From: Tillus elongatus
Lineage: Eukaryota; Arthropoda; Insecta; Coleoptera; Cleridae
Direction: 5' to 3'
NCBI GenBank assembly: GCA_964006375.1
Contig: OZ023266.1
Span: 68,109,391 to 68,173,390, forward strand
Length of the DNA: 64,000 nt
Shown here: in pieces, positions 12,755-25,055 of the stretch
Layout of the letters: the number at the start of each line of letters is the position of its first letter
How positions within the stretch are numbered: position 1 is the first letter of the stretch
Position numbers and translations under genes: made by a program
The notes under the pieces: generated by a model
What the model was told of the DNA's origin: nothing
The model's input: only the letters and a program-made list of their open reading frames with translations
The model's database searches: none

Positions 12755-12816
12755 CTTGGATAGATACGAATTGATCCAGTTCACGAACGTTTTCTTCTGT
12801 ACCCTCTCCTGTTCAT
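12755..12816 (-). CDS. host exon: start of a calponin-homology domain (nesprin/MSP300-like)
   Basis: A 62-bp minus-strand exon. It is preceded by a good acceptor (TTTGTGTATCTGTTACAG) and followed by a consensus donor (CCAAG|GTAAGA). Entered in phase 1 it reads D-EQERVQKKTFVNWINSYLSK, the opening helix of the first actin-binding CH domain of spectrin-superfamily proteins. The DEQE lead-in and NWIN are most like nesprin (SYNE/MSP300), which link the nucleus to actin; spectraplakin or beta-spectrin is a less good fit. The next CH exon (RxPP..DL..D..DG) is not in this window, so it must lie upstream of base 1. Its in-phase partner on the 5' side is the candidate exon at 23037-23138. Confidence 0.75.
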
Positions 12817-13390
12817 CTGTAACAGATACACAAATATTAAATTACTGTTAAAGATTAATTCGATATTAAGCACAGTCAACCATTACTTCTATTTTTGATT
12901 TCTTGAGAAAATAAGAAGTTTTTATTATAACTTCATGTCCCGTAACTACGATATCTATAGGTAAATACTTAGAAATTTAAAACGTGGTGCTGAAGCGAGA
13001 AATGTGCTTACTGGACGGACACGAAATAATATGTGTCCTGTAATTGCATAGGACTTCGAAAACACACTTCTGCTAGAGGTGTCTTCATATGCAATAACTC
13101 ATTGTGTTAACATAAGCTGATAAAACGTGTAATACATGTTATAGAACAGTTCTCGCTGGTTTCACACATAAAAAATAGATAAACGTTGCTTGACAACTAC
13201 TTCTTAGCTTACTCAACTGCTCAGTATTTGCATACCTGTAACTTCATCGTTAGGCAAATGAAATATTTTTTCTTTTGCATAGCAGGGTCGTAAAAATGCA
13301 CAGATGAAAATCAGTTGCTTAGCAACAGCCGTGAGTCGCTAATCAAGCGGAGAAACAGCTCTGAGCTGTTAAGCATCAATAAATGCACTT
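12817..13390. other. intronic DNA, no recognisable feature
   Basis: Sequence just upstream of the CH-domain exon on the minus strand. I see only the acceptor region near 12817-12840 and no other signal. Confidence 0.4.
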
Positions 13391-13399
13391 GGAGAACCC

Positions 13400-14165
13400 A
13401 AATCATCGCAATATATCTTTTTAAAGACCTGGCTCTCGTTTCACTAACAAGCATCATTAAAGGATGAAAAATTTTAAACTACTTACAATTAACATCACCT
13501 TTTATACTGAGTCTTAGGTAAAGCCCGATACCGAGAGGAAGACGATATCGCAGGCAAATTTTCTGTGCATTGTATTTTAATTGCCGGACGAGGTTTTTGA
13601 ACACCCGCTATAACATTACCTGAAAAGTTTCGTAATATTTACTATATCAGACACAATGCAAACAAAAGGCTACAAATCAGTGGCGGCGCTTGGTTTAAGT
13701 AACTATTGTTTTTTGTTGCCTTAGAAATATAAATAGTCTCGTACATATATAGCCTCGCTGGTTGTCTAACATTTTGGATAAGTTTCAGATGTTATTTATC
13801 TATGTGGTGGTTATTATTCCAAATATGTTTTGCCACGCATGACTTTTTTGCACCATCGTATCTCAGTTGTGCCAGATGTTCCCTGAATCTCGTTTCAATG
13901 GTTCTTTTAGTCTACCCACCGTATTTAAAATTAGAATCTTTACAAATTATCTCATGGGTACCCGACATTTCAATGGCTTTATCTTTACCTTCGTATTACC
14001 TAACAATCGTTTTTTTTGTCGCAAAAGTAAGCTGCAAATCGGGTTTCTTAAAATTGCTCTCAAGACCCCTTCTGATACGCGGTTCAAAAAGTAGGCAAAC
14101 AAATTTATTCTCTATTTTATCTTCCCTGGATGATGGATTCTGTTTTCTTTGTTTTGTGTCTATTA
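13400..14165 (-). pseudogene. Penelope-like element, GIY-YIG C-terminal relic
   Basis: Minus-strand frames give VCLLFEPRIRRGLESNFKKP, IEMSGTHEII, KYGG*TKRTIETRFREHL and KKSCVAKHIWNNNHHID, followed by QPARLYMYETIYISK. This is the GIY-YIG endonuclease domain and tail of a Penelope-like element: the GIY-type strand, the conserved Arg in TRFREHL, and the His-rich block. The RT domain is absent, and stops replace a Gln and other residues. A GATGCTTGTTAGTGAAAC motif at about 13437-13462 (minus strand) is a decayed form of the hammerhead-like motif seen in the related copy at 41.3 kb. Confidence 0.75.
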
Positions 14166-14210
14166 ATTAATTTTTCCAATAAACAATCCGAATAATATGT
14201 TATTTATATT

Positions 14211-14274
<64 letters not shown>

Positions 14275-14391
14275 TTTGATGCAACAAGTGCGTTATGGTA
14301 TAAGATAGCGAATTATCATATTAACATATTAACATTTCAAATATAAATAACATATTATTCGGATTGTTTACTGGAAAAATTAATTAATAGA
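14161..14391. repeat. 55-bp inverted repeat spanning a TA tract and MITE end
   Basis: Sequence 14161-14214 recurs in reverse complement at 14338-14391 (shared word AATAAACAATCCGAATAATA, one or two mismatches). Between the arms lie (TA)n (14213-14272) and the left terminal repeat of the MITE at 14273. The inner copy sits inside the MITE, so host flank appears to have been copied in inverted form into the element. Confidence 0.75.
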
Positions 14392-14467
14392 ATACTATGT
14401 TATTTATATTTGAAATTGTAATATGAGAATTCTCTACCTTATACCATAACGCACTTGTTGCATCAAA

Positions 14468-14470
<3 letters not shown>
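14273..14470. mobile_element. MITE with 45-bp terminal inverted repeats inside a TA tract
   Basis: The ends CTTTTGATGCAACAAGTGCG and its reverse complement CGCACTTGTTGCATCAAAAG extend to about 45 bp with four mismatches. It is related to the TA-core 3' module (ACGCAGCAAGTGCGTTATGG). Both flanks are (TA)n (14213-14272 and 14471-14528), consistent with insertion into a TA microsatellite. Confidence 0.8.
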
Positions 14471-14541
<71 letters not shown>

Positions 14542-14689
14542 ATATATATTATATACATCAATAGACAGTTTAACTGCCTTTTTGGCTTGACCTTATCTGA
14601 CTCAATAAATACCTCTAACCCGCTAATATACCTGACTTTATAAACCTTATGGGCCTGACTAATGGGACTGATAACGAGTCAGGTAGACG

Positions 14690-14885
14690 AAGCTTTATAA
14701 ATAATACAAGACTTACAACCACCTGTCAGATCTCTCTTAACCTTAAAGACGATCTCCAATGAGATTTGAGGAGTGGAAGATTGGCCTGTAATCAAACTAC
14801 AACAACTCAACCTACTCGTAACCACCGCTCCGATGAGTAAGGCAGATTGAGGCTTTAGGGTTGTCTTTCTTTAATCACTTGAAAA
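14690..14885 (+). repeat. dispersed repeat R3 (possible Penelope-related terminal sequence)
   Basis: Shares CACCGCTCCGATGAGTA and GGCAGATTGAGGC with 32085-32310 and, more weakly, with 63490-63712. The 32.2-kb copy ends with a GGCTTC..GAAGC stem followed by a GTAAAC/GAAAC-like word, so these may be decayed Penelope-type terminal repeats. No coding sequence. Confidence 0.4.
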
Positions 14886-14892
14886 TGGGTCC

Positions 14893-15435
<543 letters not shown>

Positions 15436-16970
15436 AAAGATAAAGACCAAAAATAAAAACAACAATAATATAAGAATAATAAGGAGCTGAGGGAAAATAA
15501 GAACAATAAATCCACCTTATCTTTGGCATAAAAAATGATTAATCGGTTTTTTGAATCATTTTATGAAGGTTATTTATTATTGGTGCATAGCTTTTGACAA
15601 CCTCTAAGATGTGCTTTATTTTTTACGCGTAGGTATATAAAGGTTTATTGTAGGTATTTAAGTCTCTTACATCCCGCCAACTTAAAGCTAATCTCATAGG
15701 CTGAATGACAATAACTTTTTAAAAAGTACATAAAGTAAACATAAAATCCTGATTATGGTCAGATTCGGTTTTAATTGACAAAAACGTTATTAAACACGCA
15801 ATCGCATAATTTTATGTATTTTCCTGGAAATGCTAATTTTATAAAATCACGTAAATGTCAAATGTTATATTTTATCAGTAACTTATTCGTATCTCGTGAC
15901 TTCTGAATCATCTTAATGTTGAAGAAGAAAACAAACTAGAGAACAGTGTCTCATAGAGATTGATCACATGCAATAAAATTGCAGTCCAGTAGGCTCTGAA
16001 CTATATATTGCATTTAAATCATTCGATTTTACATTTATATGTTGACATTGACATAATTAACCAGTCGACATATTATAAAAGTGAACTTGACATCAACATT
16101 TATAAATAGCCGGTGATGTAATGAGATTTCTAGTAAAGGTGAATTTTGTTATTCTTATTTTAATTCACTTTTTTATCGACTACTGATTCGACCTATGACC
16201 AGGTTATTTAGGTTTCTATCAGCCACGCGATATGGTTTAATGGTTGGTAATTGTTTTACTGCTTTATGTTTAATTTTATAGTTACAGAGGCGTAAAACTT
16301 ATAATGAAATATGTATTTGAGTTTGACAGCAACTTTAGGTACATCAATTTTATATGAGTTTCAGCAAAATAGTTTATATAGTTACTTAACTATGTTGTTG
16401 AAACTCATATCAAGTACGTATTTAGGTACCTAATTTACTTAATGAGTATATTAGGAAACTATTTCTCATTTTTTCTTGTCGTGCTTTGTACCCTCAGCAA
16501 ACATTATTTACTGCAGCTTTGAAGAGAAATTCCGTCGTTTGACGAAACTCCAAACCGCCGTCTTAATTTTTTAAACCATGATGTTCTTTTCCTTCCTCGT
16601 CTTCTCTTTCCTCGTATTCAACAAAATTCTACTTTTCTCATTAATAAACACGAAATTACAGATTATTACAACAGCAATTACATAAAATATTAAATCTCAG
16701 ATAAAGTTGACGAAGTATTATAGCCGTCGTTATGAATAATGTTGTTTAAGTGTTTTATAAAAGTTAGACAGCAGTTTGTCATTTTCCTAAGAAAAATTGT
16801 AAATGAGGATCTGGTACTGTAGGATGAAGTCATTTGTAAGCAGTAGCTACAGTGAACTCAAAGATATTGTTAAGGCTACAATGTGCAATTATTTTCACAA
16901 AAAACTAATGTTATTTGCAAAAGCTATATCTAAGTTGGTAGCATTGTCCCAAATTGCCGCATGCCATGGC
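15436..16970. other. 1.5 kb without recognisable gene
   Basis: AT-rich. The only structure I noted is an imperfect inverted repeat at about 16351-16411 (ATATGAGTTTCAGCA pairing with TTGAAACTCATAT). No coding frame stands out. Confidence 0.45.
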
Positions 16971-16974
16971 ACTT

Positions 16975-18427
<1,453 letters not shown>

Positions 18428-18437
18428 GTTTTTTATA

Positions 18438-18684
18438 ACATACCTGTTTACGATACTCAGTAAGTGGTGGACGTGCCGCCACCTAGTTGCGGAACCAAGT
18501 AGTATGTTGTCACGCCAGCTCCAAATAACACAAAGTGTTAAAAAATAGAGACTGTATACAACTAACTAACAATTTAGAAAATTGTCAGCCCTGGCCCATT
18601 TCTACCCCAATATAGGAACAAAATATGTAAGACTACGGTTCTAATTGTTGCGAGAATGCATCTAGTCTTACATACCTGTTTACG
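18438..18684. mobile_element. 306-bp ribozyme-repeat family, 217-bp inverted insertion
   Basis: Insertion 18453-18669 is flanked by a 15-bp target duplication ACATACCTGTTTACG (18438-18452 and 18670-18684). The left part is the reverse orientation of the 306-bp unit (ACGTGCCGCCACCTAGTTG..GTAAGAC). At about 18635 it switches to the forward orientation, starting TACGGTTCTAATTG. That is the first base after the hammerhead cleavage site of the complete units at 47.6-48.6 kb. The catalytic half is not included, so this copy cannot self-cleave. Confidence 0.85.
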
Positions 18685-18689
18685 GCCTA

Positions 18690-19180
18690 TTTCAAAATGA
18701 GGAAACTCACTTTAATAATGGAAACAGCATGTAAAGCAGCGCCCAGCATAGAAGACGGGGTTAGAGATACAGGTGACATTCCAATGCAAATAAGAGAACT
18801 AGTTGTAGAAGAACTCAGAGCTCAAGCCATATAGCATCGAACTCAAGGTCCACAGGATAAAAGATTTTACAATCACTTAGCTAACAAACTAAAACATACC
18901 TACAAATTAGAAACGAGACATTTCAGTCATACGTAGGAAAATTCTCAAAAAATATCATTCTATCTGGAAAGCAGCAAGAGGCTAGAAACGCCCACAAACT
19001 TTATTTCTTTCATACAAAATTCAGAAAATGTTTGACCCAGGACAAATAAAGAGAAAGTGAAACTATTTGGTCAACATCTATCTGAAGTCTTCCAACCGTA
19101 CTCTAATGATCCTGATGATGAAGTACAAAAATTCCTTAAAACACGGTTACAAATATCCCCACCTATAGAGTTGAGGTAGG
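18690..19180 (+). pseudogene. Jockey-like LINE, endonuclease-RT linker relic
   Basis: Frames give ETACKAAPSIEDGV, GPQDKRFYNHLANKLKHTY and KLFGQHLSEVFQPYSNDPDD. These are typical of the segment between the endonuclease and RT domains in Jockey-clade ORF2 proteins (DK..LN.L...LK; LF..HL..VF.P). No RT catalytic box is present. Frames are broken, and the relic stops near the DD41D element at 19246. Confidence 0.65.
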
Positions 19181-19245
19181 ATAATCAATCATCAATCTCA
19201 ACGAAAAAAAAAAATGTCGTGGATATGACCTAACTACTGAATATA

Positions 19246-21378
19246 CAGCGCTTTCATTTCAAAACTAGACACCTTTAATAATTTTTTTATCAAGGATATC
19301 TAGTTAAAAAAACAGGTCAATTGGGATTTCGAGGGGCACGTTCAAAAACAGTATTTTTGGAATTTTACTTTTCACCCCCTAAGCCCCAGTCACCCCAACT
19401 TTATAATTTTAAATGACACCCCCTAGCTTGAGATACATCGTTTTAAAGGTATTTAAAATCCCAATCCAACGGCGTATACGAAATTTAAATCCACCGCCAA
19501 CTTTTGAATTTAGAAGAAGAAAACGTCATCAAATTCGGAATATTAAAAAAAATAGTTTAAGACAAAAACCTACTTTATTAAGTGCTCAAAATGCCCTCCG
19601 TTGTTAGCTAAACAATAAAATAGTCGATCGACGAATTCTCGTCTAACGTTTTGAAACGTTTCTGTAGTAATTTGTCGGCAAGCTTGGGTGATCCTATCTT
19701 TTAGAACCTGACAAATCTCTGGTGGAGGATTATGTACACAACTGATTTCAAAGAACCCCAAATGAAGAAGCCCAGTGGTGTTAAGTCCGGAGATTTGACG
19801 GGCCATTCCAGGGTGCCTCGTCTGCCAATCCATTTGTTAGGAAATTTTTGATTAAACCACTTGCGAACACGTAAGGCATAGTGTGGTGGTGGACCGTCCT
19901 GTTGATAGTCCAAATTTTATTCATCTAGAAATGGGTTGGCTTCTTCATTAAGTTGGTTTTCTAAGGACTCTGTTATGAGTGGGTCAATATAATTTTCCAA
20001 AAAAATTAAATACAATTCACCAGTTAAATTTTCTTTAATAAACAAAGGCCCTATTATTTCATTTCTAAGAATTCCCGACCAGACATTAATTTTTTTGTGG
20101 AAACTGTGTACGAATCTCTACGAACACTTGTGGATTTTTATTATCCCAATATCTACAGTTGTGTTTATTAACAAAACCATTCAGAAAGAACGTTGATTCA
20201 TCACTAAAGCAAATATTCTTTGCCAAATTCCTATCGTCTTGAATGCTGGCAGTCATTAATTCACAGAATTGAATCCTTTCATCATAATCACCCTCGCCGA
20301 GTTTATGGAGAATGGTAAATTTATAAGGAAATAACTTGTAAAGTAAATTTTATGTATGGAACCGACGGAAATATTCGTTAATGCAGCGACTTTTGGAATT
20401 GAAGTCGTAGGTTCAGCTGCAAAACATCCTAAAACCTCAATTTGTGCAGCTTCGTTAAGAACTCGTGGTTGCTTATTTGCTTTGTTACATACTGAGCCAG
20501 TTTCTTCAAATTTTCGTGCAAGACTTAGCACATATTGGTGTCCCACATTTTTCTCAGGATTCCTTTCGTTGAAGACTCGGGCGGTATTACCTATTCTGAG
20601 AAGTAAATTATTTCAACTCTTTCTTGTGTAGTGTAAACCATGATTGTTAGTTTTATTTAAATTTAATATTTTAAATTGAGTTGATTTAAATGAATTTGAA
20701 GTTTTCAAAATTAAAAAATTTAATCACAACAGACTCGGTTTTAACTAGTTGCAGTCGTCAAAAAATCGAACACTAAATACGAATAAGTAACAAAGTTATC
20801 AAGAAAGTAATACTGACTCATTTTATCTGAAATTTATCGTTAAATTAGCCATGGGCGTTATCGTTCCCAGATTGCCTCGTAGTAGGAAAATTGATAGCCG
20901 CAAATGGCACCGGGGAGCTAAATTTGCAACAGAATTACGCTCAGAAAAATTACTGATAAAAACAATTCAAATGTGAGAAAAAAATTCGACAGTCGAATAA
21001 TTTATTGCTTAGCTAACAACAGAGGGCACTTTGAGCACTTAATAAAGTAGGTTTTTGTCTTAAATTATTAATTTTTTTAAATATTCCGAATTTGATGAGG
21101 TTTTTTTCTTCTAAATTCAAAAGTTTGCGGTGGAATTAAATTTCGTGAACACCGTTGGATTAGGATTTTAAATACCTTTAAAATGATGTGTCTCAAGCTA
21201 GGGGGTGTCATTTAAAATTATAAAGTTGGGGTGACTGGGGCTTAGGGGGTCAAAAGGAAAATTCCGAAAATACTGTTTTTGAACGTGCCCCTCGAAATCC
21301 CAATTTACCTGTTTTTTTTTGAACCAGATTTCCCTGATAAAGCAATTATTAAGGGTGGCTAGTTTTGAAATGAAAGCA

Positions 21379-21381
<3 letters not shown>
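19246..21381 (-). mobile_element. DD41D (rosa-like) transposon, 2.14 kb, inactive
   Basis: Long terminal inverted repeats of about 380-390 bp (19246-19633 and about 20983-21381) share CTTTCATTTCAAAACTAG and CGAGGGGCACGTTC. TA lies on each side, and on the right it opens into a (TA)n tract. The inner end of the repeat includes the last codons of the transposase, so the right arm carries an extra copy of the gene's 3' end (AACAACAGAGGGCACTTTGA). Belongs to the IS630-Tc1-mariner superfamily. Confidence 0.85.
19575..20643 (-). pseudogene. DD41D-type transposase, disrupted, third catalytic residue lost
   Basis: Starts MVYTTQERVEII near 20643, then ARKFEETGSV, FSDESTFFLNGFVNKHNCRYW (first Asp), YQQDGPPPHYALRVRKWFNQ (second Asp), and WPVKSPDLTPLGFFIWG, and ends GGHFEHLIK with a stop at about 19570. 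Counting 41 residues from the second Asp lands on Gly where DD41D enzymes have Asp. In addition there is an early stop, at least one frameshift near 20345, and others near 20095 and 19920. It could not catalyse transposition; the ends might still be recognised by an active relative. Confidence 0.8.

Positions 21382-21475
<94 letters not shown>
21382..21475. repeat. (TA)n microsatellite
   Basis: 94-bp TA tract directly abutting the right end of the DD41D element. No TA-core flanks are recognisable on its right side. Confidence 0.9.
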
Positions 21476-21476
<1 letters not shown>

Positions 21477-21746
21477 CATTAGGTCGATTTTTTACCTACG
21501 GATGTTAAATTTACGATGGATGGAAAGACATTTCAGTATTTGTTCATGGCTTCTTTGAAATCGTGATTGCCTTGGAAGAACTCATGCCAAGAGAACATAA
21601 CAAAGCTGCTAATCAGTTACACAAATCACTTTGTAGCTTTCCATTTCTACCCAGACCAAAGTTCCTGGAATGGCATTTTTTCTTTAAAAATTTGTTAAAC
21701 AGAAAAGACGCTCCAGACCTGTGAGGATCCGTCGAAAAAAGCTTTC
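21476..21746. other. no recognisable feature
   Basis: Unique-looking sequence between the TA tract and the SINE target site. Confidence 0.4.
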
Positions 21747-22104
21747 CTAGTTTGAAGAATAGAACCTCGGTGGTTCAGGGGTAAGAACGTATGCCTCTGA
21801 ACCGAAGGGTGCTGGGTTCGATCCCAGGTTTCTCCTTTCACTTTTTCAGTACAAACTGTAAGATTAACATCAACTGAGGTTCTGGCATTGTATTTGAGCA
21901 AGTTGAATGTCTGCACGTTTCGCCCTTCGGAGGGGGCGTAAAGCCATCGGTCCCGTGTCCATGCGATGCTGGGCACTTTGAAGATCCCTACACTCCTTAC
22001 AGAAAGGCAGGGGTTTGGCAAAATTTCCAGGATGGTGAGGTAAACCTGCTCCCTGGCGTTGGTGATTGGCCATAGTCGCGGAAATAGGCCGACGTTAAAG
22101 AAAC

Positions 22105-22169
<65 letters not shown>

Positions 22170-22178
22170 TTGAAGAGA
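21747..22178 (+). mobile_element. tRNA-derived SINE (family S1), complete with (CA)n tail
   Basis: Full copy on the plus strand: head CCTCGGTGGTTCAGGGG (A box), GGGTTCGATCCCAGG (B box), about 260-bp body, then GTTAAAGAAACAAAAC and a (CA)n tail to 22166. A perfect 12-bp target duplication CTAGTTTGAAGA flanks it (21747-21758 and 22167-22178). This confirms retroposition and fixes both ends. The long open frame across it is incidental. Confidence 0.92.
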
Positions 22179-22410
22179 ATCAAAACGTACTTAAGACATT
22201 CCAAAAGTGAAACAAGACTCGGCGGTTTGGTTGTCATGAACTTTCACAAGGACATAAATATTAAAGTCGCCCTTATATCAGATATGTTTGCATCAAAAAA
22301 AGAAAGAAGCCTGGATTTCAAATTATGATGCCTTTGTTTTCCTTAATTATGTGTGGCCTGCCTCATACCTATAAACAAGACACCATACTTCAATCGAATG
22401 TAAACTTGTG

Positions 22411-22471
22411 AACAATAAAAACAGAGCCTCGGTGGTTCAGAGGTAAGAACGTGTGCCTCAACAATAAAAAC
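22411..22471 (+). mobile_element. 37-bp SINE head flanked by a 12-bp target duplication
   Basis: Positions 22423-22459 hold only the first 37 bases of the S1 SINE (GCCTCGGTGGTTCAGAGG then TAAGAACGTGTGCCTC). They lie between perfect copies of AACAATAAAAAC (22411-22422 and 22460-22471). SINE truncation normally removes the 5' end; here everything after the anticodon-loop position is missing. It looks like an independent insertion of a tRNA-half-like RNA. Confidence 0.85.
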
Positions 22472-23030
22472 GAAATGTTTAGATATTATTTGATAATGTT
22501 TTTGGTCACACTATTTCAATATACCCTGAGCCACTTCTAGACACGTGCTCCAACAAACAAAATTTCTGGCTACGGTACTAAGTTTATAAGTATGTTAAAC
22601 TGAGCCTGCTTCAAGCACACACCACTGCTTATTTGAAGGATACGCGGTATACTTTTGGTACACATTATTATCATTATTATTATTGTATGCTCGTGTCCTA
22701 AAGGGATATACATATTTTTCATCTTATTCTGTCTTATGATGTAGCACGGGTGAAATTGGTTGCATAAAAAATTGAATCCAAATAAGAAGCCTTTAGATCT
22801 CTATATCTGTACTTTGTACCAATTATTCTGAACCAAGAATGAAAATGTATATACAAAAAAAAACTTACTGTTGTGCATATAATAAGGTGAGCTAATATAC
22901 ATTAAATATGCTGTATAAAAGTGAAAAATGAAGCATAATAAATAAACATCAAAATCTAACAAAGAGCCTCTTGAAAAACCCCAGATAAGATGTAAACATG
23001 CATTCATGGCATTTAATAGCAGGAATTTAA
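22472..23030. other. intronic DNA, no recognisable feature
   Basis: AT-rich sequence with an ATT-rich tract near 22668-22685. No gene or repeat recognised. Confidence 0.4.
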
Positions 23031-23036
23031 TCATAC

Positions 23037-23138
23037 CTGTGAGTCTGAAATATTCTTCCTCCCACTCGCTCAATTTACTACCCCTTCTGAACCTGCAAAG
23101 CATCTTTCGCACCACCCTGCGCAACCAACGGATACCAA
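23037..23138 (-). CDS. candidate host exon upstream of the CH-domain exon
   Basis: Minus-strand reading WLRRVVRKMLCRFRRGSKL then SEWEEEYFRLT, ending ACAG|GTATGA (donor). It leaves phase 1, which is exactly what the exon at 12755-12816 needs: the split codon G|AT gives Asp, joining ..FRLT-D-EQERVQ... The 5' boundary is uncertain. Possible acceptors precede 23138 (CCTGAACAG), about 23118 (GGTTGCGCAG) or about 23099 (ATGCTTTGCAG). The basic and acidic composition with no stop looks like protein, unlike the AT-rich surroundings. I do not recognise the family from this stretch alone. Confidence 0.55.
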
Positions 23139-23796
23139 CTGTTCAGGAATCCGTTACTCTTTTCCTGCTATATTTTATTTAAGCAGGGATGACACAGATA
23201 TCGCCAGTTTATGGAATGGAAAATATGTCACAATCATGGCAACGATCATCTTCTGGTAATATTTAAATTTGAGAAAACAGTTTTGCGATCGTGCGTGTTT
23301 CCTTCTAATAGCTTCATAAAACAATCCGTTACTTTCAGGATCAATACGGAACGATTAATGTTCGGCAGTTTGTTAGTTTATAATCTGGCGAACGAAATGT
23401 CGCGGATGATAATGCCGTTATTTTGGAAAGCTTTTCAGAATTTTAAATAGTATGAATCACGAATAGCTAAAAGCTCAAACACGTCGTCTTGATGTGCAAC
23501 ATTCCATCATCACAATATAAACGCCATATCGCCTTGCCGTCGCAACCATGTCTCCAGCATTTCATTTTATTGCAGCGTCCGCACTTCATAGATTAGGCCG
23601 CGTTTTGCTGGCGTTTTTTCTAAGTTTTATCTCTCCTTTTTTTTGCAAGAATGTGCCGTTCACAGAATGTTGTTGAAAAGTTATTATGTATTAGAATATG
23701 TCCAACCAATTTTGCTTTTCTTCTGTCAACCTCTGTCGACAGGCACCCTTCTTGTCTTACCTCTTCTAGATACTTTTATTCGTCTTTATACCAGTG
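23139..23796. other. no recognisable feature
   Basis: A 79-codon plus-strand frame at 23211-23450 exists but matches nothing I know. Otherwise empty. Confidence 0.35.
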
Positions 23797-24597
23797 TACG
23801 AGGCTTGATCAATAAATCCCCGTATTTAAAGATAGGTGGTGTTGTTGAGGGAAGTTGAAATTACTGTCGTGTACTGTCATCTGTCAAACAACACCATACT
23901 AAATTTCAGACCAATTCATTGGTAATTTCTTCGGCAGCCAGTATCACACGTGTTTTGTGGTTCTAGATAAAATGAAAACAGTGCAATAACGATCCAGAAT
24001 TCGGTTTTAATTTTTGCATGGAAAAAAATGCGAAGAAATAAAAGCAATGTGTGATGGTGTATAGACACCATAGGGCCATAGGGCTCATCGAATTTCAACG
24101 TGGTTATTGGTTGTACATCTGTTCCTGATGACGAGCCGCCAGTCCGCTCGGCAGGCGTGGTTTCCGAGGAATTCGTTTAAAAGGTCCACGACACGATTCG
24201 CGCTGATCGCCCAACTAAGGTGCGCGAAGTAGCAGCGGTCTTAGGCGTATTGTACGGAACGACAATCAATATTTTACACGATAAGTTAGGTATGAGAATG
24301 GTGTCTGTCCGATGGGTGTCGCTATTGTTCACGGTGAAGAACAAGCGGATACGGCTGTCAATGTCAAAACAGTGTTTGGACCTATTTAAGCGAAAATCGC
24401 AGGAGTTTTTGCGTCGAGTTGTCATTGTTTATGGGTTTTGAATACATTATTATACGCCAGAGACCAAGCTACAGTCAAAACAATGATTTTTCCGAATAAA
24501 TCTGCTCCGAAGGAGGCAAAGATGTACCCATCGGCCTGAGAGGTTACGGCAACGATTGTTTGGGATTCGAAAGAAATAATCCTCATGAATTTATGAC
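23797..24597 (+). pseudogene. mariner transposon, 5' end through catalytic core, decayed
   Basis: Starts TACGAGGCTTGATCAATAAA, a mariner terminal repeat. Broken frames then give GLIEFQRGYW, VHDTIRADRPTKVREVAAVL, ILHDKLGMRMVSVRWV and SKQCLDLFKRKSQEFLRRVV, and later PNKSAPKEAKMYPSA and ATIVWDSKEIILM. This is the helix-turn-helix, linker and first catalytic region of a mariner DD34D transposase. The part with the last two catalytic Asp residues is missing: at about 24597 the sequence switches to a different transposase family. Confidence 0.8.
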
Positions 24598-25055
24598 ACC
24601 CAGATAATAATGCCAGGGTAGTACAACAATATTTAAATGGAGTGTTTTCAAATTGGTGGCTTGGAACTCGCGGCCTTATTGGCTGGCCAGCTAGATCCCC
24701 AGATTTAAACCCCATAGATGTTTAAATATAAGGTTATGCAAAAAAACTGTGTTTATGCTAATGAAATGGAGGCTAGAGAAGAGCTATGGCAAAAATACGT
24801 AATGTATTTTATACAATTATAAATACATCACTAATATTTCAAAAAATAAGATGGATTGGAGAAAAAGTGCAGAAGCTGGTGTGCTATCGCGTGGTCAACA
24901 TTTTCAGCATCTCCTCTGAAATATTGTGACTGCTTCGTCATAGTTGGGTGTTTCATAAGTTTGTATTCTTATTTCCGTTTTGTTAAAGAAAATGTTTCTT
25001 TTGTTAACTTAATACAAAAACACGGTAATAGTACTTTACGTAAATTGTTTTATTT
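24598..25055 (+). pseudogene. C-terminal relic of a second Tc1/mariner-type transposase
   Basis: Reads NNARVVQQYLNGVFSNWW, GLIGWPARSPDLNPIDV, then NEMEAREELWQKI and QKIRWIGEKVQKLVCYRV, the conserved second/third catalytic region and C-terminus of a DD41D-like enzyme. The last 210 bp (24840-25053) recur at 33343-33556, so this 3' end was once repetitive. It is fused directly to the mariner relic. Confidence 0.65.

Noticed and set aside
14730..14885. Hammerhead in repeat R3 (CCGATGAGTA word)
   Set aside because: The CCGATGAG word is not followed by a pairing stem and GAAA in the right place. Only the 32.2- and 63.6-kb copies show a weak stem-GAAAC pattern, too decayed to call.
21695..22237. 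180-codon frame across SINE S1 and its (CA)n tail
   Set aside because: Lies wholly inside a SINE with clear Pol III boxes and a target duplication; the Cys-Val run is the CA repeat.
22801..23036. Extension of the 23.0-kb exon to a 107-codon protein
   Set aside because: Downstream of the GTATGA donor the frame becomes AT-rich and Phe/Leu/Tyr-rich like read-through of an intron, while the donor phase fits the CH-domain exon.
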